A DNA stretch of 64,000 bases from Geosiphon pyriformis (lineage: Eukaryota > Glomeromycota > Glomeromycetes > Archaeosporales > Geosiphonaceae), in assembly GCA_016748015.1 (NCBI GenBank), contig JAAOMT010000735.1:254256-318255 (forward strand), given 5' to 3'. Under the pieces are notes generated by a model, which saw only the letters and a program-made list of their open reading frames with translations, was not told the origin of the DNA and did not search any database. The translations under genes and the position numbers were made by a program. Position 1 is the first letter of the stretch; the number at the start of each line of letters is the position of its first letter. Below are positions 1 through 10,796 of this stretch, in pieces.

Positions 1-2493
1 AATATATTTTTTTGGATTTAAATTTCAAAACCACTTTATTATCAAGACGCTCAAAAATTAATATACTTATTTTTCAAAGGACAATATGTCTTTTTTGAAA
101 TTGAAATTTAGATAAATGTACATTTCAGTTTTTTCTTCTATAATATTCTTATTTGACATTTTTTTCAGTATTTTCAGTATTTTGCCATGTGGGTTCAAAA
201 AAATTTTTATCAAGCCTATTTCAATTCCAACTTATCGAAAAAAACAACTTAGTTAAAATCAAAAATACTTGGCAAACGACGAAAATATTAATGATTTTTT
301 TTGTCTTCTATTTTGAAATATGAATAATTTTCATCAAGTTTTGATCGAAACAGGATAAGAACAATTCATTTAAATAAATCGTTCATAGTAATTTCAATAA
401 TGAAAACTTTGCTTACAATAAAATAGAAAAAATGTTAAATTAATTTGTGATAAAAAAAACTTATTTTACGAATGTAAAAAAAAAAAGAGTTTTTGAGATT
501 ATTATTATTATTTGTTTTTACCTATTTTTTTTTACAAAATAAAAATACCATTTTGTTCAAATCAGCCATTCACGTATTTTATCTCAAACAAAAAAGTATT
601 TTTACTTACTGGTCGTATTTTTTCATAAATAATTATTTTAATTCCAAAACCTGGAAACTTTGGTTTATTTCAATACATATATTTTGTATTTACTTATTTA
701 TTATAAAAGTAACTTAAAAGATCTAATAATAATTTTAATAAAAACCATTCTTTTTTTTTTTACTGAGCATAATCCAATCACTATTTTACAAGTCACAACA
801 TATATATATAAGCGTGGATCATGTGCTTTTTACATATGATTATCACCCGATTACGCTATGTCAAAGCATTGCAACTTTTCATACAAAAGAATACTTACTA
901 CATCGAACTTCGTAGTCTTTTTTTATATTTTACAACAGAATTTGATATGCTTATTAAACCACTTATTATTTAAACATAAAATGCTTTGTAATTTTATTTA
1001 TTATCTAATATACCAAAAGCTGTTTAAGCCATTACCAACTGAAATTCTAAATCTGTATCTTTAAAAAAGCAAGTATTTTTTAAACTTGCTTAAAGAAAAT
1101 AACCACTTATAATACATTTAATTAATCAATAATTTGAACATACAAAATAAAACCAATAAATTTAGTTAAAACAAAATGTTTTTAATACACAAATAAATTC
1201 TTAAAACTAAAAAAAGTGATTTTGTATATTAGAACCAAATAATCAAAATTTTGATACTTATAATAATATTAATAATTAAAAATTTTGTATCAAATTTGTT
1301 TTTATTTTAATATATTAATTTTACCAATAACAAATTCAAAATTTTTTGGCATCTTAAAAGTTACAATATTTATTGTTATAAAAAGTAGAATTAAACAACA
1401 AAAAATTAATTATAAATTTGGCCAATTATTTTATTAATTTTAAAAATTAATTTGGGTTTAAAATATTTTTCAAAATAATTTAAAAAAACTTGACATAATT
1501 TTTATTAAAATTATAACATTTTATGCAAAAATTATAACATATATTATGATAATTATTAAAACTACACACTTAATTTAATAATTAAACTGGTAACAAAAAC
1601 CAATAACAATAGAATAGCAAATTTTAATTAAAAACCTAAATTAAATGTAAAATTTTTTTAACTACTAAAAACACTAATTAAAATTAATAATTAATATATG
1701 TAATTTAATAACAATTAGCTTTATTATGCTTTAAAATTTTAATACAACTATATTAATATAATTTAAACCCAAAAATAATTACCAAAAAATATAATTTTAT
1801 AATTTATTTTAATTCTAATAAATTATAATCAAGATTGGTATTATTAATTTATAATCAATGTTTTAAATTAAGTTTTTTAAATTTTTTTATCTAAATTATT
1901 AATTTAAGCTAATAATTAAGAATGTTAATTGGTCTGTCCAATCTGGTCCAGTTCAAAGACTGCTCGTCCTAGGCAGAACCGGTGCTTGGTCACATGGCTA
2001 AAAGGATCATCCTGCTAAAAGATCATTCAGATACAATTAATTAATTTAATCAGTATAAATAATTAATGTATTTAAAATAATTTTAATATAACGTATAAAT
2101 TTTAATGTAATATTATGGTTTTATTATAAGCAATAGTTTTTTTATATAGTTTTTTTTCTTAAATATTGCTATTTAATTTCTAAATATACTTTTTTTATTT
2201 TTTTAAATTATTTAAATTATTTAAATTAAACATTAAAATCTTGCATATTTTCAAACAATTAATTATAATAATTTTATTTATAGTATATGCGAAAGAAGCA
2301 ACATCTAGGATCGTAGAGGCAGTCAGATCGCTCCTGATCGCTCATGGAGTCACGGTATGAATGCCCACTGCGAAAATGAGATTAGACTATGAAAGGAACG
2401 GACCTCGTAGATCGCGGCCGTGAGGCTTATTCGGAAAAAAAATCGTCCCTGTTAAACGCTAATCATTGTGGTAACATAGGAATATATTCAAAC

Positions 2494-2512
2494 GCGCCAT
2501 CTTTGGTGGCGC
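2494..2512. other. Perfect short hairpin inside the GC-rich island
   Basis: GCGCCA at 2494-2499 is the reverse complement of TGGCGC at 2507-2512, separated by 7 nt. It is GC-rich in an otherwise AT-rich neighbourhood. Function unknown; it could be a structural remnant of the repeat. Confidence 0.5.
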
Positions 2513-2582
2513 ATGTGAGGGAATTTGTGACACGGAAAATTTGAGTGGCTCAGCTTAGTGTTGTCTTGACGTAAGTCCGGGC

Positions 2583-2599
2583 GGCTGGTCACGTGTTGA
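2583..2599. promoter_or_regulatory. GGCYGRTCACGTGT motif, copy 1 (CACGTG E-box)
   Basis: GGCTGGTCACGTGTTGA. The CACGTG core is at 2590-2595. Copies with the same extended context occur at 4261-4276 and 4923-4940. CACGTG is the classical bHLH (Cbf1/Pho4-type) site, but the shared flanks suggest it is here as part of a repeat. Any regulatory role is inference. Confidence 0.35.
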
Positions 2600-3000
2600 A
2601 ACCGCAAATATTGGTTTTGTTTAAAAATCAATTATTTTTTCAATTAAAATTATTATAAATGGTTTTTATTTAATAATAAATTCTTTTTAAAAGATACATT
2701 ATGTGTATTCTGTAATTACGCAATTATAATACTTAATATACTTAATATTTATTGTGTTTTACATTACAGCAAAAAAATTTAAAAACATTAAGAAAATACA
2801 TTAATAACACTTTATATAAAAATTAGTTATTAATTAATGTATTATTTATTAAAACTAAGTTTGCAAAACAACAATTACAAACCAACTGGTTTAAAACCAT
2901 TTTTAATATTTTAAACAATGTATTAAAAAAAATCACAACATATAACAACAATAAAAAAATTAAATATAAAATTTTATCAATTTTAAGTATAATAAAAACT

Positions 3001-3024
3001 AGGTAGCGTTTGGGCACTCGTTAA
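3001..3024. repeat. Short dispersed repeat, copy 1
   Basis: AGGTAGCGTTTGGGCACTCG followed by TTAA. A near copy lies at 4326-4352, where it has an extra CT between GGGC and CACTCG, and both are followed by A-rich sequence. This is likely the end of a dispersed repeat. Confidence 0.4.
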
Positions 3025-4255
3025 ATGAATAAAAAAAATTAATTAATTAATTAACAAGCTTAATTTTGGTAACAAAATTTGAAATACAATTTTTATACAA
3101 AATAGTTTAATATTATTTTTAATAATTAATTTAAAAACTAATAATTATAACACAATTTATACATAATTTAACATAAAAAATATTTATATTAAAGCAAAAA
3201 TAACTTATTTAAAATTTTTCAATAATTAATAATAACTTTTAATATTATAAAAAATTATTGTTTAATTTTCTTTTTGATTTTTGATTTAACAAATAAGATA
3301 TAATTACTATTTATCACAATATAATAAAATATGATTTACAATAAAAATAGCTTATATATAATTACTTATTTGGTTATTTATTTGGTTAATTAATACTTAT
3401 TATGTATTTATAGTACAAAAATATTATAATCTAAATTAGAAAAATAATTTTTTTTAAAACCAAATTAATTAAATAATTTTGAAAATATTTAATTTGCATA
3501 TAATTATTTTGATAACCACAATTAAAAAACTTTGCACATTACTAAACAGAAATTTTTAATAATTAACAATCTTTTTTTTAGTTTAATATTAAGTAGTTAA
3601 ATTTTTTGTAACTAATAACCAAACTATAAAAAAAATTAATTGACTTTAATACTTTTTAACACTTTTATTAATTTTTTTAAACCAGTCTTTAAGCACAAAA
3701 TTTTTTATATAATTATATATAATTATTTATTTTTATAATAATTAAAACACCAAAAAAAAATTAATATTAATAATATTTTTTTACATATTTAAATTTTTTG
3801 TACATATAAACGTGTAATCAAATTTTTACAATAAATATGTAATATATTTGAACATAATAAATTATAAAAAAAAATTTTTAGTTACAATAAGCAATTATTT
3901 GTCTATAATTTTTATTTTTATAATATTAATTTAGGTTTTTAAAATTAAAATTATTATTTATTAATTAAAAAAATGTGTTTTGTTTTTATATTAAACCATA
4001 ATTAATTAAAAAATTTTACATTAAATAATACAGCCAGATTTTTATTTGTATTTATTATAATAAAAAAGTTGTTGTATTATTATTTAGTTAAAAAAACATT
4101 ATTATTTAAAACTAATTTGTATTATTAAAATTAATAAAACAAAACTATTAAACAAATTTATTTTTAAAAAAAAATTTAATTATTAATAATAGTAGTTATT
4201 TTTTTTTAATAATAATAATAGTTAAAAAAACAAAAGTTTTATTATATACTTAACC

Positions 4256-4352
4256 GAGTGGCCGGTCACGTGTAGAGAACGCATGAGCCACGCTTAATAT
4301 AGGAGCTTTTATGTTCTATAGTTTTAGGTAGTGGTTGGGCCTCACTCGTTAA
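4256..4352. repeat. GC-richer repeat remnant with CACGTG motif and GGTAGYGKTTGGGC end
   Basis: This island carries the second copy of the GGCCGGTCACGTGTAGA motif (CACGTG at 4267-4272) and, 55 bp on, the second copy of the short repeat seen at 3001. The two motifs lying together support their being parts of one repeat family. Confidence 0.4.
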
Positions 4353-4922
4353 TCATTTAATTAAAAAAAAATACTTAACACTCGTAAATCTCATAATAAA
4401 AAAAAATATATACTTAATTTTAAAAATTGTAACAATATTAAAAAATCTGTTTTTAATATATATTTTTAAAAATGTTTCTAAATATTTTGTTTTGTTATTA
4501 AGAAAGAATTTTTGGGTGTTGTTTTTTTAGTTATAATAATATAAATAATAGTTGCTTTTTTTTTGTTTTAATTAAAAATATTATAAACATGTAAAATTTT
4601 TTTAATTAATTTTAATTTTATATTTTAAATAAAAATAAAAAACTCTTACATATGTTGAGGTTTTTGAAGTCCTTGTTTGGACATTTGTACAAGAAATATA
4701 AAGGTTTATTTTTCAAATATTTATGTATTTATTCTTAAGATATGCTCTTTTAAACGTATATTATGCAAACGAAGCTGTATTATGTTTATTGATATTAAAG
4801 TGCTATCTTGTCATCTTGAACTCGTATAAATGGGCTGAAACAATAATTCGGCTTTTTCACTTTGTCTGGTTTTGTTGCACCATGCATTAAGAAATGCATT
4901 TACCAAATGGTTTTTTTTCTGG

Positions 4923-4940
4923 TGGCTGATCACGTGTAGA
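4923..4940. promoter_or_regulatory. GGCTGATCACGTGTAGA motif upstream of COG8
   Basis: Third copy of the extended CACGTG motif (core 4931-4936), about 110 bp upstream of the COG8 start codon and 38 bp upstream of the proposed leader intron. It could act as an E-box in the COG8 promoter, or be a repeat relic that happens to lie there. Confidence 0.35.
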
Positions 4941-4973
4941 AAATTAATAGTAGTACGTAAGTCACATGCTTAA

Positions 4974-5046
4974 GTGAGTGATTCTCTAAAATCATACCGG
5001 GGAACATAATCTATTAGATCAAGTGATATGTCTTAATTTTTTTTAG
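4974..5046 (+). other. Possible intron in the COG8 5' leader
   Basis: A GTGAGT donor at 4974-4979, a CTTAAT branch-like sequence near 5033 and a T8 tract ending in TAG at 5044-5046 would define a 73-nt intron ending 2 nt before the COG8 ATG. Its size fits the 90-95-nt introns of the neighbouring COQ10 gene. Not proven; RNA reads would decide. Confidence 0.4.
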
Positions 5047-5048
5047 AA

Positions 5049-7145
5049 ATGGAAACTTCTGAATTATTCACAAATTCCAAAGGGGATCAGGCTCAAGATG
5101 ATTCGACCTCTATGAAAATTCTAAGGAATGAAAGAGAGCTTGATTTAATCTCAAAAAGTGATTCTTATCCTTCAACACCTTCAGGTTCTAGCGGACAAGA
5201 AATCCTTCTAAATTTATTGTCAGAATCTTTTGAGCCCTCGCAACGATGCCAAGTAGATAATGAATGGTCAAAAGACTATTTAAACCGATTGGCTTCTTTA
5301 CCTCTGGAATCGCTTAAACACGAACCAATTGTACTTCAGGAGGAGGAAACTAAGATTCGGTCAGAACTGGCTGAACTATCTTTCCGTGAATATAAATCTT
5401 TTATTCATATTAGTACATGTAAAACGGATATAAATCAATATCTGGAGAGTCTGAGATCACATTTGTTAGAGTTATCTTCCACAATTCCAAGATTGGAAGA
5501 ATGTTGCTCATTATTTACTCGAGAAGCAGCAAAGATCTCAGAAAAGCGTGCTAAAATCAACACTATTATTGATCAACAGGAAAATTTGTTAAACATACTC
5601 GAAATTCCCCACTTGATGGATATTTGCGTTCGCAACGAGCTCTATTCTGAGGCCATGGATATTTCTACACATGTCTCGCGTCTTGTTACGCGGTATCCTA
5701 AAGTTCTATTGATACAGCAGATAGAAAAGGAAGTCAAATCTACAACGCAATTAATGTTATCCCGTTTGATTAAATTATTCAGTGAACCAATCAAATTGCC
5801 TAGCTGTTCGAAAATTGTTGGATATCTGCGCAGAATGGAAGCATTCGATGAGTCTGAACTCAGACTTGTGTTCTTACTGTCTAGAAATTCATATTTGCAA
5901 TTATTAATGCGAGGGATTGAAAATGAAAAGAGAGATCCTGTTTATTATTTGAAGAAGTATATTGATATTTTTCGAGAACATTTTTTTGATATTGTTATAC
6001 ATTATCGTGCCGTTTTTCCTGATGACGGTGGACTATCTTCGACCTCGAGCTATACACTCTCATTCTCCCCAACAATCCAATTATTCCCTTCTACCACACC
6101 TTCATCTGATAATAGTTTTTCGCTTCGACCTATTCTAACTGCTTCTACTATGCTTTCGGACTATACAATTTATATTCTTGGCCAATTAACTTCTGTCCTT
6201 TCAGAATTTATCCCTTTAATTTCAGATACTTCCTCTCTTTCGTCGATATTAACGCAATTAATGTATTGTGGGATGTCGCTTGGTCGGGTGGGTGTTGATT
6301 TCCGACATCTTGTTACAGGCTACTTTGAAAGTGCTGTTGATCGAATAATTCGAAAAATGATCTCGGATTCAACTCAAGATTTAATCAAAAAATTTGAAGA
6401 TGCTATTGCAAAAGCGGATTATTCCACTTCATGGATAATTGATGAAAAGAGATCATCTTCAACCAACTTTATAGATTTTATTCCTTCTTTACGATCAACA
6501 TCATCGCTTTCAACCTCTGCAGCATCTGCACCTTTCACACCTCTAATGATACTATTGGATTACCCTCCAATAGCTCATTTAACCAATGGTTATCTTGGTG
6601 CCTTCAATTCACTCCGCTTGCTTGCTCCTGTTTCTCTATATCACCAGATTGGCAATCATCTATCCTCTAACCTTTTAGCTATAGCTGATACTTTGTGTCA
6701 TTATGGTAGATTCCTTAATGATGGAGGTTATAGCATTCGGGATCTGCAAAGCTTTTGTGGAACCTTTGCAAAAATATTTGTGCCATATATAACGAGGTGT
6801 TATGTGGATGGAGTTTATGGTGGTTTAGTGCAGCTAGATGAGGATGAAGGTCTCGATGAAATTGACTCCGATGTTAATGAGACTAATAACTTCTTGATTA
6901 TCGAAAAATACAAAATTTGGAATTCTCTTAGAGATTTTTTGCCAGTTGATAGCGACAAAGATGCACTCAGTTATACCAATGGTGGAATGTTTAAGGACAG
7001 TGAAGATAAAATGAAAGAAATAGAAGTTTTTAATCAGATTGATATGATAAATGGCCATGTTGAGGATGCGATAAAGGATATCAAGGAGAAAAACAATTTA
7101 AACAACACCCCTTATCATAGCATCGAAAATATAAAAAACAATTGA
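5049..7145 (+). CDS. COG8: Conserved oligomeric Golgi complex subunit 8 (Dor1 family)
   Basis: 698 codons, ATG at 5049 and TGA at 7143-7145, with no internal break. COG8 belongs to lobe B of the COG tethering complex, which acts at the Golgi in retrograde vesicle capture and keeps glycosylation enzymes in place. A Ser/Thr-rich, probably disordered head (about residues 1-65) is followed by the Dor1 region: the YLNRLASLPLESL segment (78-90), coiled-coil-like helices (about 100-180), then LEIPHLMDICVRN (184-196) and VGYLRRMEAFDESELRL (257-273), which are hallmark COG8 stretches, and HFFDIVIHYRAVF (311-323). The C-terminal half is poorly conserved, with Ser-rich loops near 330-360 and 480-500 and an acidic tail. 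Codon use and GC are clearly those of a real gene against the AT-rich flanks. A leader intron may end 2 nt before the ATG. It is convergent with COQ10. Family assignment is from recognition of conserved blocks, not a search. Confidence 0.88.
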   Translation: METSELFTNSKGDQAQDDSTSMKILRNERELDLISKSDSYPSTPSGSSGQEILLNLLSESFEPSQRCQVDNEWSKDYLNRLASLPLESLKHEPIVLQEEETKIRSELAELSFREYKSFIHISTCKTDINQYLESLRSHLLELSSTIPRLEECCSLFTREAAKISEKRAKINTIIDQQENLLNILEIPHLMDICVRNELYSEAMDISTHVSRLVTRYPKVLLIQQIEKEVKSTTQLMLSRLIKLFSEPIKLPSCSKIVGYLRRMEAFDESELRLVFLLSRNSYLQLLMRGIENEKRDPVYYLKKYIDIFREHFFDIVIHYRAVFPDDGGLSSTSSYTLSFSPTIQLFPSTTPSSDNSFSLRPILTASTMLSDYTIYILGQLTSVLSEFIPLISDTSSLSSILTQLMYCGMSLGRVGVDFRHLVTGYFESAVDRIIRKMISDSTQDLIKKFEDAIAKADYSTSWIIDEKRSSSTNFIDFIPSLRSTSSLSTSAASAPFTPLMILLDYPPIAHLTNGYLGAFNSLRLLAPVSLYHQIGNHLSSNLLAIADTLCHYGRFLNDGGYSIRDLQSFCGTFAKIFVPYITRCYVDGVYGGLVQLDEDEGLDEIDSDVNETNNFLIIEKYKIWNSLRDFLPVDSDKDALSYTNGGMFKDSEDKMKEIEVFNQIDMINGHVEDAIKDIKEKNNLNNTPYHSIENIKNN

Positions 7146-7808
7146 AGTTTAGTTCAAAATTTCCAATTTTCAAAATAGATTATTAATGTAATTCTACAGA
7201 AAAAATTATATTTGTAATTATAGATCGATATTTTAGAAATAATAACCTTATAAATTTGCCTTTCAATCCCATTGAGGCACGTTTCGATGTTTTTCACGGC
7301 AATACATCTAGATTTTTTAAACAAAGAAACCTTAAATTTCAATTATAAAATGTGAAATTCTATATTTTCTTTCAAGACAACCTTTAGTATATGGGTTTAT
7401 CACCTATTCATATCTCGACTTCCGGTTTAACAGTAAACATAAAGCAGCAATTTAAGTAGGCCTTTATTTAAATTATCAGAAACGGTGATCCGATTATGAA
7501 AACTGATTTCGGGGAAGAAATCATAGATCACTCTTTTTTAATAGTCAATTTCCATCCACTCGTTTATATCCTATTTCGTATAATGCATTTCCAAGAAGTG
7601 CATATGATCTTTAGCAGGTAGAAGCTCTTTTCATCGAATGATCATTGGTTGCTTCTGGTTTTCTAAATATGTCAGTCGGAGGAAGAGAATGCGAATATTG
7701 TAAGAATAAGGGTTTTGGGCAACATTAATCGAGGTTATTGATTGTTTCAACACAAACTGCGTATTCATTCACAAAAGAATCAAATACATAACAGAAAACG
7801 CCAAACCT
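7146..7808. other. Convergent intergenic region between COG8 and COQ10
   Basis: Holds the 3' ends of two convergent genes. GC content rises towards 7809. The only ATG-initiated frame of note (7669 to about 7725) has 19 codons and is not supported as a gene. No repeat or RNA gene recognised. Confidence 0.6.
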
Positions 7809-8647
7809 TTATGAACTTGTTGGTAATTCGGCAGCCGGACCATAAATCTGGTGACATCTTCCTTCGAAAGCATTGACCATCAGCAAGCTGACCTTATCGA
7901 AAAATATATTTGAGACCTGAGCGTAAATTGGGGATGCGAACTCGAACTCTAAATCAAAACTGAGGGTGCAATGTGTCTTGGGAAATGCATAATGCGGATG
8001 GAATCTCCATATTGATGTAAGATGTTGAAATATTTTATCTGAAGATGCTATAGCCTAAATCAAGAGAGGCAAATAGAAAAACAAATGTGAGTTCAATGAC
8101 TAAATATTTAAAACTATTCGGGGGGTTTCGGGTTTTCCTTTTACTTTGACAAAATTTGGTCGATCACAAGTGACCTCTGAAATATATGTTTCTTCGAACC
8201 CGTTAAAACCCACACCAAGTTCGGCTGTCATGAATTCTTTTTTATAATCAAGGCATTCATGCGTTAGAACGGTCGATTTTGTGCAATATGGTATAAAAAG
8301 TTGGTATTCGTTAATATTCGACACAACTTCGTAAAGTTGAGCCTGTGTGTATCTAGTAATTCAAAAGAAAATGAGAGATTGAGAAAAGTTTAGTTTCGAT
8401 ATCGAAATCTGAAAGATCAAAAATATTGCGTTGATCTCGTTAGATACCCTATGCTTTTATCACCTGTATATTTCTTTGCAGAAGACAAGAGGTCAGTTAA
8501 ATTTGGATAACTAAGGAAACAACGGGTTTGTGTTGAAACCACATTGATTTGATTTTTTTTTAGCAATAAACTCCTTGATGATTTCGAAAGAATTGATTTT
8601 GAGGTATCTAATGCCACTCGGGCCAAATTTAAGCCTTTGTTTAACAT
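7809..8647 (-). CDS. COQ10: Coenzyme Q-binding protein COQ10, START-like domain, three exons
   Basis: Spliced gene on the minus strand. Exon 1 is 8647-8448, intron 8447-8353 (GTATCT...TAG), exon 2 is 8352-8145, intron 8144-8055 (GTAAAA...TAG), exon 3 is 8054-7809. The exons total 654 nt, coding 217 residues plus TAA, and frames join exactly (phase 2, then phase 0). The first about 45 residues are rich in Lys/Ser/Arg/Leu with few acids, as expected of a mitochondrial presequence. The rest matches the COQ10/oligoketide-cyclase START fold: a QLYEVVSNINEY..FIPYC block, the GVGFNGFEETY strand pair, the IWRFHPH segment after the second intron, and the FDLEFEFASPIYAQ...FFDKV helix-strand end. COQ10 binds ubiquinone in the inner mitochondrial membrane and is needed for normal respiration and CoQ function. 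Length is typical. The start was chosen as the ATG that opens the exon 1 frame; an upstream exon cannot be excluded. Confidence 0.88.
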
Positions 8648-8817
8648 CTTGTCTATGTACTATTTTCTGGAAATCATTAACTTTTTGCACACACAATTTA
8701 TCAAAATCACGTGAAAACATGAATTGTTGGTATTATTTTTTTGTTTCTTGGGTCCTAAACAGATAAGTCTCGAACATTTTTTTTCAACACTTTATGCGTC
8801 CTCAAGATCTTGATGCC

Positions 8818-9012
8818 CTACTTTGTCATCACTCTTTGTCTTTGAAAGTTTCGCAAATCCCCTTTTGCCTTGAACGATATCGCACCTTCTGTTAGGCCAA
8901 CAACAAATAAACCCATTTCCTTTATAGCTTGGAGCGAGAAACCAAAAGACTTGGCTGTCTTGTTAAACCGACCCACATAAGAGGTCGCTTTTAAGTTTCT
9001 TAGAGGTTCTAA
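8818..9012 (-). pseudogene. Coding-like orphan fragment, 64 codons
   Basis: An open frame from just after a TGA (9013-9015) to a TAG at 8818-8820. Its amino-acid composition looks coding, with a segment reading SYVGRFNKTAKSFGFSLQAI, and GC is well above the flanks. The same frame stays coding-like beyond the TAG down to about 8763 (GIKILRTHKVLKKNVRDLSV, then a stop), so the TAG may be a mutated Trp codon. There is no ATG at the head. It lies upstream of COQ10 on the same strand but does not join its frame. I do not recognise a domain. It may belong to a multicopy family of this genome. Confidence 0.4.
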
Positions 9013-9060
9013 TCACTTAATCTGTGACGCCCAACATAAGTGCGTTTCAAAATTATAGAT

Positions 9061-10796
9061 ATATTTTTTTAAAATTACAAATTTAGTAATATAACAATAA
9101 TAATAATAAGTATATTTAAAAATATTTAATAATTTATTTTATTTAAAACCAAAAAACTTTTATAATTATTTTAATTATTTTTGGTTTTTAAATTATTAAT
9201 AATTTTTTTCTTTTTTTTATAACCACAATTAAAGCAAAAAATAAAAAAAGCAAACATTATTTTTTTATAGTTTTCAAAAGTATTATAAAAATTAAAATAA
9301 CAAAAAAGCAAATTTTTTTTTAACCATTATTATTACTGTTTTAAATTCTGTTTTTTTTAATATTTTTAATTATTAATATTAATTATAATATTTGGTTTTA
9401 TTTTGATTGTAAACAATAATTTTTTGTCTATTTTAAACAATAATAATAATAATATATTTAACAAATTGGTTTTAAGTTAATAATTAATTTTATTATTTAA
9501 AATTATTTTTTTTTTATTAATAAGTAAAGTTCAATTATTATTTAATACAATACAATTATTTAGAATTCTAAATTAAATATAATTTATATACTTTCTATAT
9601 ATAACCAATTAATTGGCCAATTAAAATAATACTATACAATTATATTAACAAAAACATTATTATTAATATTAATAAAAAACAATCAATTCTAAAATTAAAA
9701 ATAATTATATAATTTTTTATTATTTTTAATAATTTTATAATACTTTTTAACAACTTATCTAAAAAATTTTAAATATTAATTTACATTAACTTATTATTGT
9801 TATTATGAGTAAATTTTTTAATTAAATATTGGTAATTTCTATAACTTGATATTTAAATTTATTATAATATATTCTGAAGATTTTTTGAAGAATTTAGATT
9901 AAAATTCTTTGTATAATAAACAGAAATTTACTTAATAATAATTAATTATTAATTTAATAATTTTTTTAACTTGATAACTAGTTAATTCTGATATTTATAT
10001 TCTTTTAATAAGTAATTCTAATTTTTTAATTATGTTTATGTTCTTTTCTAGTATTTTTTATTAAACAATTTTTAATATTAGAATCTTAATGTTTTTTTTA
10101 TAATTAGTTAATAATTCAAAATAAATACAATTAATAAAATAATAAAGTAATAATTAATATTTTATTAATAATTATAATTAAGAGCTATTGTTTTAGTATT
10201 ATTGAATAACTATTATAGATAATAATAACATTAATATTATAATAATATAAGTATTAATATGATAATTTTGAATTCATTAATTGATAAATAAATTTGAAAA
10301 TTTTATTAAATAGTTTAATTAAATTATAAGAATTAATAAAAGTAAAAATAACTAAACTGATCTTAAAATAAGTTTGTTTTATTGTTTTGCATGAAATAAC
10401 TAACTGATTAACTAATAAACTGCTAAATTAATAAATTAATAAACTAATATTTTTGATTTTTATCACTTCTGTTATATATACATAAATTTTTATAATATGA
10501 AATTTCTAAAATTTTTACAATTTTTTTGAATTATTGTTGAAATTTTGGCATTTTTGTTAGTAATTTTAGAATTTTTAAAATTTATATTAGTAATCTTAAA
10601 ATTTTTTAATATTATATATTCTAATAATCTTTTATTTTGCTATTGGCTATTTATGCTATTATTTTTTTATGTTTTTTTTCTATTAGTAATATTGTTTAAT
10701 AAATTATTTTTTTTTAATTTTGTTGGCCAATAGTTACTTATTAGTCCAAAATGAATTTAGTAATATTGAAATGAGAATTTGGCAAATTTTAAATAG
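9061..10796. other. AT-rich spacer
   Basis: A/T-dominated low-complexity sequence with stops in every frame. The open frames at 10545-10926 are Leu/Phe-rich noise, and the last part of them runs into the LTR that starts at 10797. The final few hundred bases may be decayed internal sequence of element G, whose leader resumes at 24554, but I cannot align it by eye. Confidence 0.55.

Larger units (their letters stand above)
2286..2608. repeat. GC-richer island, probable relic of a dispersed repeat
   Basis: An island of much higher GC than its surroundings with sharp boundaries. It contains a perfect 6-bp stem (2494-2499 with 2507-2512, 7-nt loop). The plus strand has a 49-codon open frame (ATG near 2389, stop just before the hairpin-distal GAGTGGCTCAG). 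I do not recognise it as tRNA, 5S rRNA, U-RNA, SRP or RNase P RNA. It ends in the same GGCTGGTCACGTGT motif seen at 4261 and 4923, which argues for a repeat family rather than a unique gene. Confidence 0.4.
1..4973. other. AT-rich spacer with small GC-richer islands
   Basis: No convincing gene is visible. Most of the stretch is A/T homopolymer-like sequence with stops in all frames, and the short open frames (for example at 493-717 and 858-1064) have the low-complexity Phe/Leu/Ile/Tyr composition expected from AT-rich noise. GC-richer patches stand out at about 1924-2028, 2286-2608, 4254-4352 and 4918-5000 and are described separately. The patch at 1924-2028 contains a GGTCACATGGC sequence that resembles the motif in the other patches. 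Confidence 0.7.

Noticed and set aside
493-1064. Open frames of 74 and 68 codons in the left spacer
   Set aside because: Phe/Leu/Ile/Tyr-rich low-complexity products, non-ATG start for one, no GC rise and no recognisable motif. AT-rich noise.
2286-2608. GC-rich island as 5S rRNA, tRNA, SRP or RNase P RNA
   Set aside because: No cloverleaf, internal promoter boxes or conserved core motifs of these RNAs could be found on either strand.
5049-7145. COG3/Sec34 as identity of the long plus-strand gene
   Set aside because: The LEIPHLMDICVRN and VGYLRRMEAFDESELRL blocks are those of COG8/Dor1, not of COG3.
7669-7725. Tiny frame with CEYCKNKGFG
   Set aside because: 19 codons, no supporting exon and no conservation visible.
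8511-8720. Overlapping 69-codon minus-strand frame as alternative first exon of COQ10
   Set aside because: It is in another frame from the mitochondrial-presequence frame that joins cleanly to exon 2. No splice pair links it to the START domain.
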